From: Fluctibacter corallii
GTDB lineage: Bacteria; Pseudomonadota; Gammaproteobacteria; Enterobacterales; Alteromonadaceae
DNA: 64,000 nt
Direction of reading: 5' to 3'
Assembly (NCBI RefSeq): GCF_025751585.1
Contig: NZ_JAOWKX010000005.1
Coordinates: 75,423-139,422, forward strand
This document shows positions 29,750-38,630 of this stretch, one piece after another (within the stretch, counting starts at the first letter, position 1; every line of letters starts with the position of its first letter). The translations under genes were made by a program, and so were the position numbers. The notes beneath the pieces were generated by a model, which saw only the letters and a list, made by a program, of their open reading frames with translations, was not told the origin of the DNA and did no database searches.

Positions 29750-30370
29750 ATGATGAGAAAGGTTGTAATTTTGGTGTTACAGGGGCTATTAGCAATAGTA
29801 CCTATCACTGTCACGATTTACTTACTTGTTTGGATATTTGGCAGCATTGAGTCTCTACTTACTCCTTTTATACCTTATCGCTGGTATTTTCCAGGTTTAG
29901 GACTACTTATCGCATTATTCGCGATGGTGATAATGGGATTATTAGTTAATGCCTACATTTTCAAGATTATGCTAACGTGGTGGGAAGGGGTATTTGAGAA
30001 AATTCCTGTTGTAAAAACCTTGTATGGCACGCTGAAAGACGCAGTGAATCTGATTAGTATTGGCAAGGAGCAGCGAATGCAGTCGGTGGTGTCTGTAGAA
30101 ATCAACCCAGATACACATCTAATTGGCTTCATAACCAGTCAGGAAGGAGCCCAATCTCTGTTTAACGATCAAGATAAGGTTGGTGTGTATATCCCGTTGA
30201 GTTATCAAATTGGTGGGTACACCGTGTATATCGATAAATCGCGATTAACGCCGTTAAATATAGATGTAGAAACGGCGATGCGGATATCTTTGACTGGCGG
30301 GACGCGCGCCACCGATGAAGCTGCGCTTACGCCTCTACAGCCAGAGGCACAAGCTCATAAAAATAAATAG
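29750..30370 (+). CDS. DUF502 family membrane protein
   Basis: A 206-residue protein with two N-terminal membrane helices (about residues 4-30 and 46-70). The DUF502 body follows: FEKIPVVKTLYGTLKDAVNLI, then a beta-rich part with SVEINPDTHLIGFIT and VYIPLSYQIGGYTVYIDKSRLTPL. The biochemical role of the family is not established. The Met pair ATGATG at 29750 follows AGG weakly. It is convergent with the MarR gene, 16 bases apart. Confidence 0.88.
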   Translation: MMRKVVILVLQGLLAIVPITVTIYLLVWIFGSIESLLTPFIPYRWYFPGLGLLIALFAMVIMGLLVNAYIFKIMLTWWEGVFEKIPVVKTLYGTLKDAVNLISIGKEQRMQSVVSVEINPDTHLIGFITSQEGAQSLFNDQDKVGVYIPLSYQIGGYTVYIDKSRLTPLNIDVETAMRISLTGGTRATDEAALTPLQPEAQAHKNK

Positions 30371-30386
30371 AATCAAAGTACGGTGA

Positions 30387-30887
30387 TTAGCCACCAGATT
30401 TAGACGGTGGCGTGGTCTGTAGCATGCCTACTTCAAGCATAGGGGCTGCGTCTATTTCGTCTGCATCCATCATTTTTGCGATACGCTGCATCGTAGCCAC
30501 TAATTGAGTCTGTTCCCATTCTTCTAGCTTCTCAAACCGATGGATAAAGTGTTCTTGAAGTGGTTTGGGCGCTTCGGCTAATACGAGCTTGCCTTGTTCT
30601 GTAAGATGGATGCCCACTTTACGCTTATCTACACTTGAGCGAAGGCGGCTCACAAGATTTTTCGTTTCTAATCGATCTAAAATGCTGGTTACGGTTGCGG
30701 AGCTGAGGTTAATGTTTTCCGCGACTTGTTTCACCATTATGCCGTCTTGCGCGGCAATTTCCTGCAATACAATAAGCTGAGGGCTAGTTAGACCTGTTTC
30801 TTTACTGAGCTTTTTTGAGTAGAGGTCGATTGCTCTGATCACCCGTCTCAGGGAAACCAACAATTCATCATACTTTTCCATGGTCAT
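30387..30887 (-). CDS. MarR-family transcriptional regulator
   Basis: A 166-residue winged-helix protein. It has the N-terminal dimerisation helix, LTSPQLIVLQEIAAQDGIMVKQVAENINLSSATVTSILDRLETKNLVSRL for the HTH, and the wing with SSVDKRKVGIHLTEQGK (the D-x-R-x-x-x-hydrophobic pattern). Proteins of this size and sequence in gammaproteobacteria regulate osmolyte or stress genes in some cases. It is divergent from the putP-pro cluster with 530 bases between, so regulation of that cluster is possible but not shown. Confidence 0.9.
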   Translation of the reverse strand: MTMEKYDELLVSLRRVIRAIDLYSKKLSKETGLTSPQLIVLQEIAAQDGIMVKQVAENINLSSATVTSILDRLETKNLVSRLRSSVDKRKVGIHLTEQGKLVLAEAPKPLQEHFIHRFEKLEEWEQTQLVATMQRIAKMMDADEIDAAPMLEVGMLQTTPPSKSGG

Positions 30888-31253
30888 ATGTCACTTTTCT
30901 TATTTGTTCGAACTCTATCAAATGTGTTGTGTGAATCAATGAAAATTATCCTTCAATTAGTCATCTCGCATCGAACTCAAACTAATATGCACATAATCTG
31001 CACCAATGAATAAGCGAATTCGGTTAATTCAATGAAACGTGACGAGAAATTGTTAACAGAAAATTATCGGGTTAGCACCCTTGTATCTTAGAGTATACGT
31101 TCAAAACCTGATTCACACTTGATTGTTTGGTGATATTGTGACCATAATATAATTAGAGTACGAATTAATAGAGAAGAAATTAATAGTTTGGCTGGTATTT
31201 TGTGCGGTACTCCACAAAACGCATCAGCGAAGTGAAAAAGGTTTAGTAGAGAG
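30888..31253. other. Divergent control region between the MarR gene and the putP cluster
   Basis: AT-rich, about 370 bases up to the small ORF at 31254. I see no strong long palindrome that could be named the MarR operator, and no RNA gene. Promoters in both directions must lie here. Confidence 0.4.
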
Positions 31254-31421
31254 ATGAAACTCAGCAATACGTTGCACGATGTAATCAAAATAACGAAAGA
31301 AAAAGTCTGTTTGTGGTTGTTGCTAAAAGCCTATGGCATGACTCAGCGCCAATCGGTTTCCACCACGCCTGCGCGCAGGCCAGCGAAAGTAGGAGCATCT
31401 GCACAAGTCAGGGAGGCGTAA
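31254..31421 (+). CDS. Small ORF (55 residues) overlapping the putP start
   Basis: The ATG at 31254 follows GTAGAGAG. The frame runs to a TAA at 31419-31421 that shares its last A with the putP ATG (TAATG), the classic arrangement for translational coupling. The product starts MKLSNTLHDVIKITKEKVCL and ends in a basic Arg/Ala-rich tail. No family is recognised. It may be a leader peptide controlling putP, a small protein, or a chance frame. Confidence 0.4.
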   Translation: MKLSNTLHDVIKITKEKVCLWLLLKAYGMTQRQSVSTTPARRPAKVGASAQVREA

Positions 31422-32935
31422 TGAGTTACGTGTCGTTGGCGATGTACTTTATCGTCATGTTGGCGATTGGCTTGTTTGCATACCGAAAATCTACCGATGA
31501 TATGTCAGGGTATATTTTGGGCGGCAGGCAAGTGAGCCCTCAGGTGACTGCGTTATCTGCGGGAGCGTCTGATATGAGTGGCTGGATGTTGATGGGGCTG
31601 CCCGGTGCTATGTTTGTTATGGGGTTTGACACCATGTTCATCGCGTTAGGCTTACTTATTGGTGCATTGATGAATTATCTGGTGGTTGCACCGCGGTTGC
31701 GGGTATACACGCAGGTAGCAGATGATTCTTTAACGCTTCCTGAGTTCTTTTCCAAACGCTTTGGTCATGCAAACAAGCAGGTCAGAATGGTGTCTGCTGC
31801 CATTATTGTGTTGTTTTTCACCCTTTATACGTCTGCGGGTCTTGTGGCTGGTGGCAAGTTATTTGAGTCTGCATTTAATGTTCAATACGAATGGGGTGCT
31901 GTGATAACCGTCGCGATTGTTGTGATGTACACCTTATTAGGTGGATTTCTAGCCGTCAGTCTGACGGATTTCGTGCAAGGGTGCATCATGTTTGTTGCGC
32001 TGATCCTTGTGCCAGTCGTGGCCTTTACTCAGTTTGAAAGTGCCAGTGAGCTTACCTATTTTGCCAAAGAATCAATTCCGAGTATGCATGAAGCATTATC
32101 GGGGTTAACCGTGATGGGGCTGATATCTAGTCTGGCATGGGGATTAGGCTACTTTGGCCAGCCCCACATTATTGTTCGTTTTATGGCTATTCGGTCGGTT
32201 AATGATGTGTCGACGGCACGTAATATCGGTATGAGCTGGATGGTGGTGACGATTATTGGCGCTTTAGCCACGGGCTTGGTGGGCGTTGGGTATGTTCAAA
32301 AGTTTGGTATTGCGTTGAATGATCCTGAAACGATTTTTATTGTGTTTTCTCAAATCTTGTTCCATCCGTTGATTAGTGGGTTTCTGTTGGCTGCCATTCT
32401 TGCCGCCATTATGAGCACGATTTCGTCGCAGTTATTGGTTAGTGCGAGTTCATTAACGGAAGATTTGTTATCAAGCGGCAAGCGAAGCGAAAAGCGAGCA
32501 GCTGTCGGTAGCAAACAAAAAGTCACGATAGGCAGAATCGGGGTGGCAGGTGTAGCAACGGTAGCGTTGCTACTGGCTCTCGACCGCTCTAACAGCGTGT
32601 TGTCACTGGTGAGTAATGCATGGGCAGGGTTTGGCGCAGCGTTTGGGCCATTAGTGCTGTTCAGTTTGTATAAACAGGATTTAACACACAAAGCTGCCTT
32701 GGCAGGTATTGTGTCGGGTGCATTAACCGTACTCTTTTGGATTTATGCGCCAGTATTGGCGGGCGGCGAAACGCTCAGCAGTGTACTTTATGAAATAGTG
32801 CCAGGGTTCATCGTGAGCAGCATCGTGATTTGGATGATGAGTGCGATGGATGAAGAGCCTGAAGGCAAAGTGGTTGCGCAGTTTGAGAGAACAGACAAGG
32901 TATTGGCTGAGCTAAAACAGCAGCCCGCGACTTAG
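31421..32935 (+). CDS. putP: Sodium/proline symporter
   Basis: PutP imports proline with Na+ as nutrient and osmoprotectant. The 504-residue SSS-family protein has about 13 membrane helices. The N-terminus is typical (RKSTDDMSGYILGGRQVSPQVTALSAGASDMSGWMLMGLPGA), as are the GLGYFGQPHIIVRFMAI segment and LLAAILAAIMSTISSQLLVSASS, where the sodium-site Ser/Thr lie. AGGGAGG 4 bases before the ATG at 31421 fixes the start; the frame is open further upstream. proB follows after 64 bases on the same strand. Confidence 0.97.
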   Translation: MSYVSLAMYFIVMLAIGLFAYRKSTDDMSGYILGGRQVSPQVTALSAGASDMSGWMLMGLPGAMFVMGFDTMFIALGLLIGALMNYLVVAPRLRVYTQVADDSLTLPEFFSKRFGHANKQVRMVSAAIIVLFFTLYTSAGLVAGGKLFESAFNVQYEWGAVITVAIVVMYTLLGGFLAVSLTDFVQGCIMFVALILVPVVAFTQFESASELTYFAKESIPSMHEALSGLTVMGLISSLAWGLGYFGQPHIIVRFMAIRSVNDVSTARNIGMSWMVVTIIGALATGLVGVGYVQKFGIALNDPETIFIVFSQILFHPLISGFLLAAILAAIMSTISSQLLVSASSLTEDLLSSGKRSEKRAAVGSKQKVTIGRIGVAGVATVALLLALDRSNSVLSLVSNAWAGFGAAFGPLVLFSLYKQDLTHKAALAGIVSGALTVLFWIYAPVLAGGETLSSVLYEIVPGFIVSSIVIWMMSAMDEEPEGKVVAQFERTDKVLAELKQQPAT

Positions 32936-32999
32936 AGCCAACTATTTAGCGTAAACGCCTGAGCAGACCGCAATACATGAATGAGTTTAAGAGTAGAGT

Positions 33000-34106
33000 A
33001 TGAGTGAATTTAACTGGAAACGTATAGTCATTAAAGTGGGTAGTGCCCTTATTGCGCCCAATAAATCAGGATGCAGTAGTCATTATCTGTTGAGCATTGC
33101 ACAGTTTATTGTGCGATGCAGAAGTAAAGGTATTGAAGTGGTGTTGGTTTCATCTGGTTCGGTTGCAGCCGGCGCGCACCTATTCGATGATATTGATAAT
33201 GTACCGATTGCGACGAAAAAAGCCATGGCGGCCGCAGGTCAAACTGAAATGATGGCCACATGGGATAAGCTGTTTGACTTTCCGTCAGCGCAAGTGTTGC
33301 TAACTCACGCAGACTTACGCAATCGCGATCGCTACGTCAGTGTTAAAGAGACCATTGCCACGTTATTAAGCAACGGCATTTTGCCAATCATTAACGAGAA
33401 TGACACCGTTACAACAGACAAGCTAAAAGTGGGAGACAACGATAACTTGTCTGCCATGGTAGCCGCAGCCGCAGATGCCAATGCGCTGATCATTTGTTCT
33501 GATATTGATGGGTTGTACGATAAAAACCCGCACTTGCATGAAGATGCAAAGTTAATCTCTTGGGTGAGTAAGATTGACGCTAGCATTTATTCGATGGCGG
33601 GCGGCGCAACGAGCAGTGTGGGGACAGGCGGCATGCGCACCAAAATTGAGGCTGCGGAAAAGGCCACATCAAATGGCATCGATACATTCATTATCAATGG
33701 GTTTACCGAGCTGTCATTCAACATGTTGTTGCAAGGCAAGAACCCTGGCACGCACTTCCAACCATTTGAGCAGCCGATGCAGGAGAATGTGCATTGGATG
33801 ACCCATACCTCGAAGGCCCAAGGTGAACTCGTCGTTGAGGGAGACTTCAATGAAACGTTAAACGAAGGGGTAGAGGGCCTGACAGCCGATGAGATTGTGG
33901 AGGTCAATGGCGACTTCGCCGTTGGCGACACGATACTTGTCAGGCGAGATGATGGCACCAAATTAGTAAAGGCAGAGGCAAATTATAGCAGCTGTTTATT
34001 AAGTTTTCTGACACGCCACAGCGAGCATTCTCGCTATAACGAATATATGCAGAAAACAGGACCAATTATTTCAGAAAAGAATTTAGCCGTACTGGAGGAA
34101 AAATGA
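33000..34106 (+). CDS. proB: Glutamate 5-kinase
   Basis: ProB phosphorylates glutamate, the first and feedback-controlled step of proline synthesis. The 368-residue product has the amino-acid-kinase domain (IVIKVGSALI, VLVSSGSVAAG, INENDTVTT, KVGDNDNLSAMVA, GTGGMRTKIEAAEKA) and a C-terminal PUA domain (about residues 275-355). The Asp in THADLRNRDRY sits where a proline-feedback residue lies in E. coli ProB, so feedback inhibition is probably kept. Its stop overlaps the proA start (ATGA). Confidence 0.97.
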   Translation: MSEFNWKRIVIKVGSALIAPNKSGCSSHYLLSIAQFIVRCRSKGIEVVLVSSGSVAAGAHLFDDIDNVPIATKKAMAAAGQTEMMATWDKLFDFPSAQVLLTHADLRNRDRYVSVKETIATLLSNGILPIINENDTVTTDKLKVGDNDNLSAMVAAAADANALIICSDIDGLYDKNPHLHEDAKLISWVSKIDASIYSMAGGATSSVGTGGMRTKIEAAEKATSNGIDTFIINGFTELSFNMLLQGKNPGTHFQPFEQPMQENVHWMTHTSKAQGELVVEGDFNETLNEGVEGLTADEIVEVNGDFAVGDTILVRRDDGTKLVKAEANYSSCLLSFLTRHSEHSRYNEYMQKTGPIISEKNLAVLEEK

Positions 34107-35350
34107 GTTTAATTACTGAATTGGCAAGAGAAGCAGCGATTGCTGCACAAACGCTGTCGATTCTTGACGAAGAAAAGAAAAATGACGTGTTGATTGATAT
34201 GGCAAATGCGCTACGTTCCCATGAAGTGCTCATTTTCCATGCCAATCAAACCGATTTGCACAATGCACAGCAACAAGGTTTGAGCGAAGCGATGATCGAT
34301 CGCTTGACCTTAAACACTGACCGCATCGAAGCGATGGCAAAAGGTATCGAGGATATAGCGAACTTGCCAGATCCTGTTGGGATTGAACGTAAGTTGGGCA
34401 CACGACCAAATGGCTTAGAAATCAGTAAAATGCGCGTGCCACTGGGCGTTGTATGTATGATTTATGAAGCAAGACCCAATGTGACTGCCGACGCTGGTGC
34501 ATTATGTTTCAAATCGGGGAACGCGGTAATACTTCGAGGCGGGAAGGAAGCCTTGAATTCCAGCAAAACTATCGCGAGTATTTTGCAAGAGGTATTAGCT
34601 GAACACGGATTACCTACCGCACTGATTACTGTCGTTCCCGATCCCGATCGTGCGTACATGATGGAATTGATGGAGCAGCGGGATTTCATTGATGTGATAA
34701 TTCCTCGCGGTGGCGAAGGCCTGATCAATTTTGTGACCGATAACAGCAAAGTGCCGGTGATACAGCACTTTAAAGGCGTTTGCCACCTGTATGTAGACAA
34801 AGACGCAGACTTAGATGTTGCCCTTGAATTGCTCCTAAATGGTAAAACACAGCGCACTGGCGTGTGTAATGCACTGGAAGGGTTAATTGTTCATAAAGAC
34901 GTTGCTGATCTATTTTTAACACGCGCAGCGTATGCACTTCAGCAGAAGTCTGTCACGGTGAATGCGTCCTCTGACGCGGCAAAGTACTTTGATAACGTTA
35001 ATGTGATCTCTGATTCAGAATTTGGTGAAGAGTACTTAGATTTAGAAATTGCGGTGACTTTGGTTAATACTGTAGATGAGGCTATGACGCATATTCGTCG
35101 CTTTGGTAGCCATCACACTGAGGTAATATGTACCAAAAATGAGCAGACAGCGCGCCTGTTTCAACGCGCAGTGGATGCGTCTGTGGTAATGGTGAATGCA
35201 TCGTCACGATTTTCTGATGGCTCACAGCTGGGATTGGGCGCAGAAATTGGTATCGCCACTACCAAGCTGCATGCATACGGGCCGATGGGGCTAGAAGCAC
35301 TGACGACCGAGAAGTATTTAGTGTCAGGAGAAGGGCAAATTCGAACTTAA
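34103..35350 (+). CDS. proA: Gamma-glutamyl phosphate reductase
   Basis: ProA reduces gamma-glutamyl phosphate to glutamate-5-semialdehyde, which cyclises to pyrroline-5-carboxylate. The 415-residue aldehyde-dehydrogenase-type enzyme shows VPLGVVCMIYEARPNVTADA, ILRGGKEALNSS, IPRGGEGLINFV and the catalytic Cys in TQRTGVCNALE (about residue 255). GGAGG lies 5 bases before the ATG, inside the end of proB, so both are translated together and probably form the usual ProB-ProA complex. Confidence 0.98.
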   Translation: MSLITELAREAAIAAQTLSILDEEKKNDVLIDMANALRSHEVLIFHANQTDLHNAQQQGLSEAMIDRLTLNTDRIEAMAKGIEDIANLPDPVGIERKLGTRPNGLEISKMRVPLGVVCMIYEARPNVTADAGALCFKSGNAVILRGGKEALNSSKTIASILQEVLAEHGLPTALITVVPDPDRAYMMELMEQRDFIDVIIPRGGEGLINFVTDNSKVPVIQHFKGVCHLYVDKDADLDVALELLLNGKTQRTGVCNALEGLIVHKDVADLFLTRAAYALQQKSVTVNASSDAAKYFDNVNVISDSEFGEEYLDLEIAVTLVNTVDEAMTHIRRFGSHHTEVICTKNEQTARLFQRAVDASVVMVNASSRFSDGSQLGLGAEIGIATTKLHAYGPMGLEALTTEKYLVSGEGQIRT

Positions 35351-35367
35351 CGATTTTGGGAGCAGAC

Positions 35368-36213
35368 ATGCTGGATATTACGCAAAAAATTGCTTTGGTT
35401 GGCACAAGCCAAAGTGCCGCAGCCCTTATTAGTGGCTTAATAAAGCAAGGTATGTTGCGTGAAAATATACTTGTCTGCTCTGAAGACGAAGAAGGGCGGA
35501 GATTTTTTTCCGAAAAGTTCTTTGTACGCGTGTCGAAAGATATCGGCTCGGCTATTGCATTTGCTGATGTGGTGGTTTTGGCCGTACCGCCATCAATTAC
35601 AGCTGAATACACCATCATGTTGAACGATGAGATGGAAGCGCAGCAAATGCACCCACTTATTATTACTATCATGGCTGGCATTACAGCGTCAGAGGTCAGT
35701 GAAGCGTTAACCAGTTCGGAGCGTGTAGTGGCTGCTATTCCTAATATGCCGTCAGCAATATGCAAAGGTGTGATTGGGTTATATGCGTCTGAAAAGGTCG
35801 GTATTGATGATGTTTCGACCACCGAGCGTATAATGTCTGCCCTTGGCGAAACTCTTTGGGTTGAGAGTGAGAATGAGATGCCAGCGCTCGCAGCTGCGAA
35901 TGCGGGGTTGCCTGCCTATTTTCTGATGTTTATGGAAGCGTTGGAAAAAGCCGCTATAGATCAAGGACTTGATCCGGCAACAGCAAAAACTTCTGTTTTA
36001 CAAAGTGCCATTGGAGCAGTTAACATGGTGAAACGAAGTTCGGAATCGTTGTCTACGCTTCGGGGTAAGCTCACGTCTGCCACAAACGGGACAGAATCGG
36101 GAGTGGCTAAGCTTGAGCAAGGGCAGATAGATGAACTGGTCGCCATTGCGTTAAGTTCTGCCGCATCCAGAATGGAGGAGCTATACTCGAAGCACTCGAC
36201 AAATATCCATTAG
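35368..36213 (+). CDS. proC: Pyrroline-5-carboxylate reductase, divergent
   Basis: ProC completes proline synthesis by reducing pyrroline-5-carboxylate. The 281 residues align with ProC along their whole length (LDPATAKTSVLQSAIGAV, PAYFLMFMEALEKAA, IPNMPSAICKGVIGL). The key signatures deviate: the dinucleotide loop is VGTSQSAAA where GxGxMAxA is usual, SGSGPAYF is replaced by NAGLPAYF, and the TSPGGTT substrate loop by TSATNGTES. It may still function, since the context demands it, or another ProC may exist elsewhere. The ATG at 35368 follows GGGAG; proA ends 17 bases before. Confidence 0.85.
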   Translation: MLDITQKIALVGTSQSAAALISGLIKQGMLRENILVCSEDEEGRRFFSEKFFVRVSKDIGSAIAFADVVVLAVPPSITAEYTIMLNDEMEAQQMHPLIITIMAGITASEVSEALTSSERVVAAIPNMPSAICKGVIGLYASEKVGIDDVSTTERIMSALGETLWVESENEMPALAAANAGLPAYFLMFMEALEKAAIDQGLDPATAKTSVLQSAIGAVNMVKRSSESLSTLRGKLTSATNGTESGVAKLEQGQIDELVAIALSSAASRMEELYSKHSTNIH

Positions 36214-36229
36214 CCAAAAACGGGTGTCA

Positions 36230-37129
36230 ATGAGTGTAAATGAAATAGAAGCTCTACTGCTTCAAACCTTTGCGTTTTTCGCTGAGCATCGCTTGCTCAC
36301 CTCTATCATCATCGTCATTCTTGCTCTGGGCGTTAAGCGCTTGGTGGTGCGCAGAGTGCGCAAACGCAGCACGCTGCGTGGTGAAGACCGACGCCATCAA
36401 ATCAATACGTTTAAGCAACTATATAACGCGTCAATTATTATTTTCCTATTGATACTTTGGTCTTCCGAAGTGCAAAGTTTTGCAATATCAATTGCCGCCT
36501 TTACGGTAGCCATTGTACTGGCGACAAAAGAGTTTATTCAGTGTTTTTTAGGGTTTATTTACTACTTGGGCGCTAGGCCATTCAGAGTGGGAGATTGGGT
36601 ACAGCTTAATAATCAGGTTGTCGGTGAGGTAGTAGAAATAGACTGGGCAAAAGTCGCGCTATTGGAAGTAGATGCTGAATCATTCGAGTACACCGGTAAG
36701 CATCTTTATGTACCAAATAGCCATATTGTGACGCAAATGGTGAAAAACCTGAACTTTCTTCGTCGCTACTCAATGCATGAGTTTTCAGTCACCCTTGAGC
36801 CCACCGTTAATATTTATCCGTTTATGGATGAGGTGTTAGAAGCTGCGATAGAGCACTGCCAGCATTTTAAAGACGTTGCTGAGCGCTACAAGGGGCTTAT
36901 TGAGCGAAATTTGGACGTTGAATTCATTACGATTGATCCACAAATCGTTATTAACACTAATCAATATGCAAAGGTTGTAGTCAGTGTTTCACTTTTTTGT
37001 CCGACAAAAGAAGCATTTACATTACAGCAAAAAATTACGCAAGACTTGATGGCCAGAGTGTTTGAAGCCCAAGAAGCACAGGTAAAGTTACTGCATGGCA
37101 CCGTCTCAACGCTGCCTGCTCAAATTTAG
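36230..37129 (+). CDS. MscS-type mechanosensitive ion channel
   Basis: A 299-residue channel. Membrane helices lie at about residues 15-35 and 60-100, the second pair leading into the pore and beta domain (LGFIYYLGARPFRVGDWVQLNNQVVGEVVEIDWAKVALLEVD, then LYVPNSHIVTQMVKNL). MscS channels release solutes on osmotic downshock. It starts 16 bases after proC, so it is probably in the same transcript as the proline genes. The in-frame GTG at 36224 is a possible alternative start. Confidence 0.93.
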   Translation: MSVNEIEALLLQTFAFFAEHRLLTSIIIVILALGVKRLVVRRVRKRSTLRGEDRRHQINTFKQLYNASIIIFLLILWSSEVQSFAISIAAFTVAIVLATKEFIQCFLGFIYYLGARPFRVGDWVQLNNQVVGEVVEIDWAKVALLEVDAESFEYTGKHLYVPNSHIVTQMVKNLNFLRRYSMHEFSVTLEPTVNIYPFMDEVLEAAIEHCQHFKDVAERYKGLIERNLDVEFITIDPQIVINTNQYAKVVVSVSLFCPTKEAFTLQQKITQDLMARVFEAQEAQVKLLHGTVSTLPAQI

Positions 37130-37241
37130 GTATTTAATCGCTCAATTTAAGAGGGAATTAGTGTTATCACCTTGATTTATAAGCGGTAATGTACACACTT
37201 TAGTGAGGCCAGAGTATCGTGTTGGTTGACAGGGAGATGGC

Positions 37242-38630
37242 ATGCAGAGTGACTTTCGAGGAGATTTACGTGAGCGCGCACCGCTAGAAAAAGGCTTTTT
37301 GCGGGTTACCACACCGTTTGAAGCCTTTTTTAACAGCCAGACATCAGCTGGGCTAGTATTGGTGATTGCTGCCATCATTGCGCTTTTACTTGCCAATTCT
37401 GATTTTTACCCCATTTACGCGGAACTTAATAAAGCGCCACTGAGTGTGTCGCTTGGTTCTTTTGAGTTTTCTCATTCTCTTCACTATTGGGTCAATGATG
37501 GCTTGATGGCGTTTTTCTTTTTCTTGCTGGGTTTAGAAATAAAGTATGAAGTGCTAGTGGGTGATCTTTCCGATGCTAAAGATGCCTCGCTCGTTATCGC
37601 TATGGCGTTGGGCGGGATGATTTTTCCTGCCGCAATGTATGTGTGTGTGTTGTCATTTTTGGGCGCCGATGCTTGGCGAGGGTGGGGGATTCCCATGGCA
37701 ACGGATACGGCCTTTGCGCTGGGAATATTGGCGTTGCTTGGGTCTAAAGCGCCACGTTCAGTCGCGGTTGCACTCTCTGCGCTGGCTATTGTGGATGATA
37801 TGGGCGCTGTGGCTGTAATCGGATTGTTTTACACGGAAAATATTGAGTTATCAATGCTGTTTAATGCGGCGATAGTGTTTGGCATTTTGGTCGCAATGAA
37901 TCTGGTGGGAATTCGCAGGCCAATATTTTATTTTTTTGTTGGTGTTGTGCTTTGGTGGTGTATTTTACAGTCTGGCGTGCACGCTACTACTGCGGGGATT
38001 TTAACTGCCCTAACCGTGCCGACAAAGCCGTATCTCGGTACCCAATGGTTTAGCCGACAAATGCGCGCCTTGCTTAAGCGATTTGATCGTATTGATCAGC
38101 CGGGCCAATCAATTGTTGAAGACCGTGAACAACATCATATAGCAGAGCAAGCCGAACGGCTGGCTAGACGAACCACGTCACCAGTATTGAAGTGGAGTCA
38201 TACACTTGATAGACCGGTTGCGATGTTTATTTTACCTCTTTTCGCTTTTCTTAATGCTGGCGTGATTATCCCCAATGAACTCAATATCGGCGCAGATTCT
38301 GCGGTGCTGGTAGCCGTGTGCTTTGGGTTGGTATTTGGCAAAGTGATGGGGATTACACTGTTTGCCTGGGCCAGTATGAAAATGGGCTTTTCGCGCTTGC
38401 CTTCGGACATGACGTTTGCTCATGTCGTAGGCTTGGGCTGTTTGGCTGGTATTGGTTTTACTATGTCATTGTTTATAGCCGCACTCGCGTTTGCCGACAT
38501 GCCTGAGCTTCAAGCACAAGCTAAACTGGGTATTTTAGCGGGCTCGCTGATGTCTGGAATATTTGGCGTTGCTGTGTTTATCGTCACGAGTTCTACTCAT
38601 AACAAGAAGGAACCTATCCATGGCCGCTAA
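37242..38630 (+). CDS. nhaA: Na+/H+ antiporter NhaA
   Basis: NhaA expels Na+ in exchange for two H+ and is central to salt and alkali tolerance. The 462-residue protein has about 12 membrane helices, the ion-binding Asp pair in LSALAIVDDMGAVAVIG (about residue 180) and the early motif FFFLLGLEIKYE. An extra hydrophilic loop at about residues 265-315 (DRIDQPGQSIVEDREQHHIAEQ) is longer than in E. coli NhaA (388 residues). GGGAG lies 7 bases before the ATG. Confidence 0.96.
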   Translation: MQSDFRGDLRERAPLEKGFLRVTTPFEAFFNSQTSAGLVLVIAAIIALLLANSDFYPIYAELNKAPLSVSLGSFEFSHSLHYWVNDGLMAFFFFLLGLEIKYEVLVGDLSDAKDASLVIAMALGGMIFPAAMYVCVLSFLGADAWRGWGIPMATDTAFALGILALLGSKAPRSVAVALSALAIVDDMGAVAVIGLFYTENIELSMLFNAAIVFGILVAMNLVGIRRPIFYFFVGVVLWWCILQSGVHATTAGILTALTVPTKPYLGTQWFSRQMRALLKRFDRIDQPGQSIVEDREQHHIAEQAERLARRTTSPVLKWSHTLDRPVAMFILPLFAFLNAGVIIPNELNIGADSAVLVAVCFGLVFGKVMGITLFAWASMKMGFSRLPSDMTFAHVVGLGCLAGIGFTMSLFIAALAFADMPELQAQAKLGILAGSLMSGIFGVAVFIVTSSTHNKKEPIHGR

